From CAZKRU01 sp964555235 (lineage in GTDB: Bacteria > Verrucomicrobiota > Verrucomicrobiia > Methylacidiphilales > CAMAQI01), in the NCBI GenBank assembly GCA_964555235.1, contig CAZKRU010000045.1, forward strand, positions 1-33,723: a DNA stretch of 33,723 nucleotides, in the 5' to 3' direction. A program made the translations under genes and the position numbers. The notes beneath the pieces are model-generated. The model had not been told where the DNA came from and made no database searches. It worked only from the letters and a program-made list of their open reading frames with translations. Numbering within the stretch: the first letter of the stretch is position 1; each line of letters opens with the position of its first letter. Shown one piece after another: positions 17,282 through 23,117 of the stretch.

Positions 17282-18132
17282 GGCCGACGATTTTCCAAGT
17301 GAAGCCAAAGCGGGGTAAGAACATGCACACGCTCTCGGCGAGCGTCGAAAAAATGCATCTTCGCAAGCAACTCCGCAAAGGATTCCTCTGGGTTGCCGGA
17401 TTGCTGGTAACGATGGGGGTGGTGGGAGGACTGACCCACTGGACCGTGCAGGCGGTGATGCGCAAAGTGGTTTTTGACAATCCGAAGTTCCGACTGGAGC
17501 AGATTGATGTCGATGTGCGAGGAGGTCTGCCTCAGCGAGATGTCATTCGTGCGGCTCGCTTGGAAAAGGGGCAGAATTTAATGCGAATTGATCTGCGACA
17601 GGTCAAAGCGGACATTGAGAAATTGCCGTATGTGGCGGAAGCGCAAGTGAGTCGTCATTTGCCGAATCGAATTCTCATTCGTGTTTCAGAGCGGATTCCG
17701 ATCGCGCGATTTTCTACGACAGGAAAGATGCGCGAAGTTTTTTATATTGATCGGGAAGGGGTCCTCATGAAGGCACGCTCCATGGAATCCGCTGGAATTC
17801 TTCCGGAAATTACAGGATGCCATTGGCAGGATCCGGAGCCCGGACAACCGGTGGAGCTCCCGGAGGTCAAGGCGGCCATTCAACTTTTGAAAATCATGGA
17901 GCGTACGCCGCTTCGTGGAACGTTACAGGTCAAGACCCTGGATATCTCGAATATGCTTTATTTGCGAATGATCGCGGCGGATGGAATGCAGGTTCAGTTC
18001 CGGCGCGATGTGTTGGATCAACAACTGCAACGCCTTTACGAAATCCTGGAATTTTCACGTCTGAAGCAGAATCCGGTGGCAACGGTCGATTTGACGATCG
18101 ATCGAAATGTGCCGGTCACGTTTGTTAATTGA
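17278..18132 (+). CDS. ftsQ: Cell division protein FtsQ/DivIB
   Basis: 284 residues. A basic cytoplasmic tail of about 33 residues is followed by one membrane helix (about 34-56) and then a POTRA domain (about 71-140; FRLEQIDVDVRG, VIRAARLEKGQNLMRIDL, LPYVAEAQVSRHLPNRILIRVSER) and a beta-rich FtsQ domain. The POTRA-beta layout and position between ddl and ftsA identify it; sequence conservation is otherwise low, as usual. FtsQ holds FtsL/FtsB and recruits FtsW/FtsI. The start at 17278 overlaps the ddl stop and has GGAGG (17267-17271) 6 bases upstream. Confidence 0.92.
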   Translation: MRPTIFQVKPKRGKNMHTLSASVEKMHLRKQLRKGFLWVAGLLVTMGVVGGLTHWTVQAVMRKVVFDNPKFRLEQIDVDVRGGLPQRDVIRAARLEKGQNLMRIDLRQVKADIEKLPYVAEAQVSRHLPNRILIRVSERIPIARFSTTGKMREVFYIDREGVLMKARSMESAGILPEITGCHWQDPEPGQPVELPEVKAAIQLLKIMERTPLRGTLQVKTLDISNMLYLRMIAADGMQVQFRRDVLDQQLQRLYEILEFSRLKQNPVATVDLTIDRNVPVTFVN

Positions 18133-18147
18133 GGAGGAGAATCATCT

Positions 18148-19377
18148 ATGTTCTGGAAAAAAGATCGAAATATTGTGGTGGCGATGGAAATCGGAAGCTG
18201 CAAAATTGCCGTAGCGGTGGCAGAGTTGCGAGCTGATGGTTCGCTCTTTTTGATGGGAGTGGGCGAGTCGACTTCCGGAAAGGTGAGAAAATGTGAGATC
18301 ACCGATTTCCAGACCGCTCAGGATTGCGCCAAGGATGCGCTGAAAGATGCTGAAGAGAAAACGGATGTCGCCATTCAAGAGGTTTATCTTGCGCTCTGTG
18401 GGGCTCATATTCGTTCGATCAATACCCGAGTCTCGACGGTGATTAATAATGATGGCGATGAAATTCGTGAGGAGGACTTGGAGATGCTTCGTCAAAAGGC
18501 GCAGGAGTATCCGGCTCCGTCCGAGAGTGTTTTGCTGCACGATCTTCTGCGGCATTATTATCTCGATGATGGATCGGTTGCGCCGAATCCGATCGGGCTC
18601 TCCTCGAAGCGACTTTATGCGGATTACCATCTGATTTACGGAATGGCGACTCGCCTGCAGACAACCTTGCGCTGTGTGAAGGATCTTTCCATCGACGTTC
18701 AAAATTATGCATTGAGCTCTTATGCGACGGCTCAGGCCGTTTTGACACACAATCAGAAGCAAGCGGGAGCGATTGTGATTAATTGTGGTGGCGGTGTGAC
18801 GGATTATATCGCCTATGATCGTGGAGCGGTGGTTCACACCGGAGTTTTGGGAGTAGGAGGCGAGCACTTGACCCATGATCTTTCCATCGGGTTGAAACTT
18901 TCGTATGCCAAGGCCGAGGAGTTGAAGCGCACCGAAGGGGCGGTCATCATGCGGGAAGGGCTTTCTGAACAGATGACATTGAAGGATCTGAATTATACCG
19001 ATCGGAAAATCTGGCGCGAGGCGATGGTGGCGATTCTCCGTGCCCGTCAGGAAGAGATTTTCCAGATCATCCAGGAAGACTTGCAAGTTCAGGCTTTTTG
19101 GCCTGACTTTAACGGAACGATTTATTTGACCGGCGGCGGATCGCAAATGGATGGAATTGTCGAGCTGGCGGGCGATCTTCTCTCCTGCCCGGTGGAGTTG
19201 GCGACGCAGCGCCCCATCGAAGGAGATCAAAAATACGCAAACCGGCCGGATCTGACAACGGTCATGGGAATGCTTCAGTACGCGCGTTCGGATCAGATGC
19301 ACGCTCCGCAAGCCAAGGGATGGTCCCGAATGCAGTATTCCTTTCGGAAGGTTTTGACAGCGCTCAAGCTATTGTAA
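18148..19377 (+). CDS. ftsA: Cell division protein FtsA, actin-like membrane tether
   Basis: 409 residues. FtsA anchors FtsZ filaments to the membrane. Phosphate-1 is AMEIGSCKIAVAVAEL (12-27), the 1C domain includes YLALCGAHIRSINTR (80-94), phosphate-2 is INCGGGVTDY (211-220), and IYLTGGGSQMDGI (325-337) is the adenosine motif. The end (SFRKVLTALKLL, 398-409) is a short basic amphipathic helix, the FtsA membrane-targeting sequence. Unusual: the phosphate-2 motif normally reads D-x-GGG-T-x-D, but here the first Asp is Asn212. A strong GGAGGAGA (18133-18140) precedes the ATG. ftsZ follows after 27 bases. Confidence 0.93.
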   Translation: MFWKKDRNIVVAMEIGSCKIAVAVAELRADGSLFLMGVGESTSGKVRKCEITDFQTAQDCAKDALKDAEEKTDVAIQEVYLALCGAHIRSINTRVSTVINNDGDEIREEDLEMLRQKAQEYPAPSESVLLHDLLRHYYLDDGSVAPNPIGLSSKRLYADYHLIYGMATRLQTTLRCVKDLSIDVQNYALSSYATAQAVLTHNQKQAGAIVINCGGGVTDYIAYDRGAVVHTGVLGVGGEHLTHDLSIGLKLSYAKAEELKRTEGAVIMREGLSEQMTLKDLNYTDRKIWREAMVAILRARQEEIFQIIQEDLQVQAFWPDFNGTIYLTGGGSQMDGIVELAGDLLSCPVELATQRPIEGDQKYANRPDLTTVMGMLQYARSDQMHAPQAKGWSRMQYSFRKVLTALKLL

Positions 19378-19404
19378 TTCAGTCGGCAAAACAGGAGAAC
19401 GACT

Positions 19405-20751
19405 ATGATTGATCTGAGAGGTAAAGTGAACAGTGAATCGAATAACAGCGAGTTTCGTCCCCCCCGAGTTCGAGTCGTCGGGATGGGGGGTGCCGGAATT
19501 GCAGCCGTCGATCAAATCGTTTTGCGAGGTCATGAAGAGTTGGATCTTCTGGTAGTCGATACGGATGAGCAACCACTGCTCGCGTCCGTCGCGGAGCATC
19601 GGCTTTTGTGTGGGGAGCTGCAGGTTCATGGATTGGGCTGCCGCGGCGATGCGGATCGCGCGCGTTTGGTTTCGGAGGAAGACTTTGAATTGCTGAACAA
19701 GACGATCGAAGGGTGTGATTATCTCCTGATTGCAGTCGGACTGGGAGGAGGGAGTGGCGGAGGAATGCTTCCAACGCTGCTTCGACTGGCACAGCAGGAG
19801 CGGATTCAAGTAGTGGTCTTGGCGAGTCTTCCTTTTGAATGTGAGGGACCGATTTGTCAGGCTCAGGCCCTTCGACAATTGGATGAGATTCGTTCAATTT
19901 CGGATTGTGTCATGGTTTGCTCGCTCGAGCGGATGTTGCTCACGGGAGCCGTGAAAGAGCGTTTTCGCCTCGGTTACGAAATCATGCATGAGTGTTTCGC
20001 ACGTTCGATCATTGCCCTCGCGAAGTTAATCGCACAGCCCGGCTTGTTGCCGCTCTCGTTTGCGGATGTCAGAAGTCTGTTCGGTCGTCTTCAAGGAATC
20101 GGCGTTCCTGAAAATTGTTGGATTGGTTACACCGAAGGACTCCTGGATCTCAAGAACGAGGAGCTCATTGAAGACCTTCTCGCTGCGCCGCTCATGACAG
20201 GTGATGACGTTTGGCGCCAAGCGGATCGTGCGTTGGTTTCAATTGAGGGAGGTCGCGAGCTCTCGATTCTGGAGGTTCAGGAATTGATGCAACAACTGCA
20301 ATCCCGTTTGCCGCGTCCGCTTCCTCTTGCTGTCAGTGCGCATTTTTCGAATCAGTCGGAGGGGAAAGTGAAAGTGACAATGTTGCTGGCGCGGACCTTG
20401 GATAGCGATAAGCCGATCCACTCGACTCCTCTAATCACGCAACCGGTTGTTCCCGTTGAACTTCCTGTCAAGGCGCCTGAAATCGAAGTCATGGAGGTTT
20501 TGAAGGAGGTTCAGACTCAGAGCCGCAAGAAATCGGTACGTTCTGCTTCCGAGCCCGTTTTGGCCGTGAAGGAAATGGTGATGGATGAGGGGACTGAGCC
20601 TTTTTTCAAGAATTCCCGCTCCAAGCAGGAAGAATTGCCGCTCGAGGCACCGAGCCGTGGGCGGTTTGAGAAATCTTCCGAAACGATTTACAAAGGTGAA
20701 AATCTGGATACGCCGACCTTTCGGCGCCGGCGCGTTGCGATTCGACTGTGA
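19405..20751 (+). CDS. ftsZ: Highly divergent FtsZ (tubulin-like GTPase)
   Basis: 448 residues. FtsZ normally forms the GTP-dependent Z-ring. The fold can be followed: VRVVGMGGAGIAAVDQI (22-38), VDTDEQPL (51-58), G-box GGGSGGG (114-120), LPFECEG (142-148), T7 loop GLLPLSFADVR (213-223), beta-rich C-domain to about 330, a linker (331-432) and a C-terminal peptide NLDTPTFRRRR (433-443). Many canonical residues are changed: the GAGANP loop is CRGDAD (79-84), the GTP-contact Arg after FEG is absent, NDKLL reads LERML (174-178), and the T7 loop has Pro216 and Ser218 where Asn and Asp are usual, keeping only Asp221. AGGAG precedes the ATG. Position and FtsA partner support FtsZ; GTPase activity is doubtful. 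Confidence 0.88.
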   Translation: MIDLRGKVNSESNNSEFRPPRVRVVGMGGAGIAAVDQIVLRGHEELDLLVVDTDEQPLLASVAEHRLLCGELQVHGLGCRGDADRARLVSEEDFELLNKTIEGCDYLLIAVGLGGGSGGGMLPTLLRLAQQERIQVVVLASLPFECEGPICQAQALRQLDEIRSISDCVMVCSLERMLLTGAVKERFRLGYEIMHECFARSIIALAKLIAQPGLLPLSFADVRSLFGRLQGIGVPENCWIGYTEGLLDLKNEELIEDLLAAPLMTGDDVWRQADRALVSIEGGRELSILEVQELMQQLQSRLPRPLPLAVSAHFSNQSEGKVKVTMLLARTLDSDKPIHSTPLITQPVVPVELPVKAPEIEVMEVLKEVQTQSRKKSVRSASEPVLAVKEMVMDEGTEPFFKNSRSKQEELPLEAPSRGRFEKSSETIYKGENLDTPTFRRRRVAIRL

Positions 20752-20785
20752 TTTTCGGTTGCCTATCCATCCGAATTCAGTTTTG

Positions 20786-21661
20786 ATGATGGGAATGAAG
20801 CGTTGGATCTTACTTCTTTGCGCCGTAATGCTCGTAGGATGTGGAGGGTCGGAAATGAAAAAAGCGTCGAGCCCGCGGATTGCGTTGATTACGGATTTCG
20901 GACTTGAGGATTCCTTTGTTGGCGAGATGAAGGGAATGCTCCTCACGGTTTTTCCGCAAGCCAACCTAGTCGATATCACGCATCAAATCGAGCCGTTCAA
21001 TATCCGGAAAGGGGCGGTCGTTCTCAACCAGGTCGCGCCGACTTTTCCAGAAGGGACGATTTTTCTGGCCGTGGTTGATCCGGGAGTCGGGAGCAGTCGG
21101 AAGCCCGTGCTGCTGCGAACGCTCGCCAAACGTTATTATATTGGGCCCGATAATGGAATCTTCGGCTTGGTGGCGGATCGCGAGGGGATTGATAAAATTT
21201 GGGAACTCGACAAAATCAAATATCACCGGAACGGGCTCCCTTCATCGACGTTTCATGGAAGGGATATCTTTTCGCCGGTCGCCGGGCATTTGGCCTCCGG
21301 AGTAGCTCCGGAAGATTTAGGAACACTGATTAAGCGTCTCGAGCCGCTCTCCATTGCTGCGGCAAAGGTCAGTGGGGTGACGGTGAGTGGGGAAGTTCTC
21401 TACGTCGATCGTTATGGGAATGTAGTGACCAATATTCCGGCAACCATTTCCTCCACACTTAAACCGGGGGCATTGCTTCGGGTCTCGTTTGGAAATCAGA
21501 ACTTCACCGCTCCCTTTGTCATGACTTACAGCGCGGTTCCCTCCGGTCGTCCGCTCCTGTTGAGTAATAGTCAGGGCTTTTTGGAATTCGCTTTGAATCA
21601 GGGCTCCGCCTCCAAGCAGTTTAAAGTGCAGGTCGGAATGCCCGTCATGGTCAGGCCTTAA
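20786..21661 (+). CDS. Predicted lipoprotein SAM hydroxide adenosyltransferase (DUF62 family)
   Basis: 291 residues. It belongs to the DUF62 family (SAM_adeno_trans), related to fluorinase and chlorinase; most members split SAM with water into adenosine and methionine. Motifs are ALITDFGLEDSFVGEMKG (33-50), VVDPGVGSSR (96-105), YIGPDNGIF (118-126), TFHGRDIFSPVA (155-166) and DRYGNVVTNI. The known Asp-Arg-His triad is present as Asp98, Arg105 and His157, with the same spacing as in archaeal members. Unusual is the N-terminus: basic MKRW, a hydrophobic stretch and lipobox LVGC (16-19) predict an exported lipoprotein, although SAM is cytoplasmic. Starts at 20786, 20789 and 20795 are all possible; no clear Shine-Dalgarno. 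It lies 34 bases after ftsZ. Confidence 0.87.
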   Translation: MMGMKRWILLLCAVMLVGCGGSEMKKASSPRIALITDFGLEDSFVGEMKGMLLTVFPQANLVDITHQIEPFNIRKGAVVLNQVAPTFPEGTIFLAVVDPGVGSSRKPVLLRTLAKRYYIGPDNGIFGLVADREGIDKIWELDKIKYHRNGLPSSTFHGRDIFSPVAGHLASGVAPEDLGTLIKRLEPLSIAAAKVSGVTVSGEVLYVDRYGNVVTNIPATISSTLKPGALLRVSFGNQNFTAPFVMTYSAVPSGRPLLLSNSQGFLEFALNQGSASKQFKVQVGMPVMVRP

Positions 21662-21662
21662 A

Positions 21663-21974
21663 ATGAAAAAGAAATCACCAATCACACACGTCGTTATTTT
21701 CTGGGTCGATAAACCGTTTGGAGAGAATCGCGAAAAGGTTCTTGCTGGAGCCAAGGCGCTTGCCCAGATTCCCGGAGTTTCGGAGTTTCGCTGCGGAATG
21801 CCGCTTCCGAGTAACCGAGGCGTCGTCGATGACAGTTTTTCCGTGGCGATTTCGATGACCTTCGAAAACGAAGCGGTCGCGAATGCCTATCAGACGCATC
21901 CGATTCACCTCGAGTTTTTGGAGAAATCATATCGTCCCTACGTCAAGCGCTGCGTCGTTTACGATTGGGCGTGA
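21663..21974 (+). CDS. Dabb-domain (stress-responsive A/B barrel) protein
   Basis: 103 residues, single domain. ITHVVIFWVDKP at the start, PGVSEFRCGMPL in the middle and HPIHLEFLEKSYRPYVKRCVVYDW at the end (given as segments: HPIHLEF, RPYVKRCVVYDW) are the dimeric alpha-beta barrel (Dabb, PF07876) pattern. Functions of this family vary and none can be assigned. The ATG lies one base after the upstream stop, so it is co-translated with the DUF62 gene. It is the last plus-strand gene before a convergent AraC gene. Confidence 0.85.
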   Translation: MKKKSPITHVVIFWVDKPFGENREKVLAGAKALAQIPGVSEFRCGMPLPSNRGVVDDSFSVAISMTFENEAVANAYQTHPIHLEFLEKSYRPYVKRCVVYDWA

Positions 21975-22155
21975 GACGTTGGTGACCTCTCCGAAGCACC
22001 GGCGCTTTAGAAGGTTTCACTCAATTGCGGAATCCTCAAAGAAACCTTCGACGTTCACTTTGAGATGATTTTTTGATCCATCATGACGGCGTAGGGCATC
22101 GGTGTGGACTTTTTCAGCAGAATCCAAACTCTAAATATGTCCCTATTGCCTTTCA
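21975..22155. terminator. Convergent intergenic region with 9-bp inverted repeat
   Basis: Between converging genes, GAAGGTTTC (22010-22018) and GAAACCTTC (22041-22049) are perfectly complementary with a 22-base loop. A run of six T follows at about 22066-22072. Together they may end plus-strand transcription, but the long loop and the 17-base distance to the T run make this weak. No coding frame in this stretch looks real. Confidence 0.35.
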
Positions 22156-23043
22156 TCAAAATTCAGACAAGCCTTCTTTCCAATGTTTTTTCCGATATTG
22201 CCCAGGAGCCATGCCAATGCGCTTTTTAAAGGCACGATTAAAATAATATTCATTGAAAATCCCCACCCGCCTTGCGATTTCCCCGACGGAACAAGTACTG
22301 GAGAGAAGCATGGTTCGCGCTCGAATCATCCGTTCGCTTAATACCATTTCTTGGAATGAGACTCCGAAGAGTTCCTGAACGACGTGACTTGTTCGGGAGG
22401 GAGATAAGAAAAGAACTAGGGAAAGATCCTGGAGAGTGATGGATTGATTGGATCGATAGTAAATAAATCGCTGTATTTCAGTTTTACGATCTTGATAGCC
22501 CGATGGGATGGAGTGAATTCGATCTAATTGACTTAAAATCCCTTGGGAGAGCACATGGAGGATTCTTCCAATGGATTCTAAATTTTGTTTTTCGCTCACG
22601 GGAAGCTTTAGGTACTCTTTTTCGATGATCGCGGGAAAGAAAGGAGTTTTCGGCGCTTTCTTAAAGTGAGGATCTCGAAAAAGTCCCGCGAAGAGGGTGG
22701 CCAAATGAACATTGTCTCGAATGATAGGAACAACCATCTCCTGCACCCCTTTCCAGCAGAGATGCGTAAAAGGTTCCTTTTTTTTCATGGCCATCTGATT
22801 GACCGTATTTCGGCAATGATCTTGGCAGTTTTGATTCCATCCTCTCCTCGTTTGTCGTCCTAATTCACAGTACGGATTTTGATGTTTTCGGCGGTGAGTC
22901 GCTAAAAGGAGTTTTCCATCGGGGTCTCGAAAGATTCCTGTTCGATCATGAACGGTGAGGCGAATCTGTAAGTTTTTTTCTAAATCAGTCAAAAGCTTTT
23001 CAAGCTCTTCTCCTTGGGGAGTCGATTTTTCCTTAAAACTCAT
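22156..23043 (-). CDS. AraC-family regulator with PocR-type sensory domain
   Basis: 295 residues from ATG 23043 (a TTG at 23061 would add six). The N-terminal half is a PocR-like ligand domain with its typical cysteines: NPYCELGR, NCQDHCRN, then THLCWKGVQEMVVPI and LFAGLFRD. The C-terminal third is an AraC/XylS double helix-turn-helix: SITLQDLSLVLFLSPSRTSH and VGEIARRVGIFNEYYFNRAF followed by GMAPGQYRKKHW. PocR domains sense small molecules such as diols in known cases. The gene is divergent from the double FAD protein at 23118 with 74 bases between, so it most likely controls that gene. The region looks more A/T-rich than the dcw genes, judged by eye. Confidence 0.9.
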   Translation of the reverse strand: MSFKEKSTPQGEELEKLLTDLEKNLQIRLTVHDRTGIFRDPDGKLLLATHRRKHQNPYCELGRQTRRGWNQNCQDHCRNTVNQMAMKKKEPFTHLCWKGVQEMVVPIIRDNVHLATLFAGLFRDPHFKKAPKTPFFPAIIEKEYLKLPVSEKQNLESIGRILHVLSQGILSQLDRIHSIPSGYQDRKTEIQRFIYYRSNQSITLQDLSLVLFLSPSRTSHVVQELFGVSFQEMVLSERMIRARTMLLSSTCSVGEIARRVGIFNEYYFNRAFKKRIGMAPGQYRKKHWKEGLSEF

Positions 23044-23117
23044 TGTAGCATAATAGTGCAAAAAAACAGCATTTGAAGCTATTTTTTAACGAAAAAATTC
23101 GAGTATGATAAAGAGAT
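23044..23117. promoter_or_regulatory. Divergent promoter between araC-type gene and FAD oxidoreductase
   Basis: AGCATAAT (23047) and AGCATTTG (23068) are direct repeats exactly 21 bases apart, two helical turns, which is how AraC-family monomers often bind. TATGAT (23104-23109) is a plausible -10 box close to ATG 23118; no good -35 box is present, as is common at activator-dependent promoters. Binding is inferred. Confidence 0.4.

Noticed and set aside
18142..19311. 389-codon minus-strand frame opposite ftsA
   Set aside because: It mirrors ftsA almost exactly, lacks motifs and is explained by ftsA codon composition.
19405..20751. Calling the ftsZ-like gene a pseudogene
   Set aside because: The frame is intact, has a good Shine-Dalgarno, retains the G-box and a C-terminal peptide, and sits in the usual place after ftsA. 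Divergent but functional is the better reading.
20786..21661. Assigning the DUF62 gene as a fluorinase or chlorinase
   Set aside because: The motifs match the widespread water-using family with its Asp-Arg-His triad; nothing in view supports halide use.
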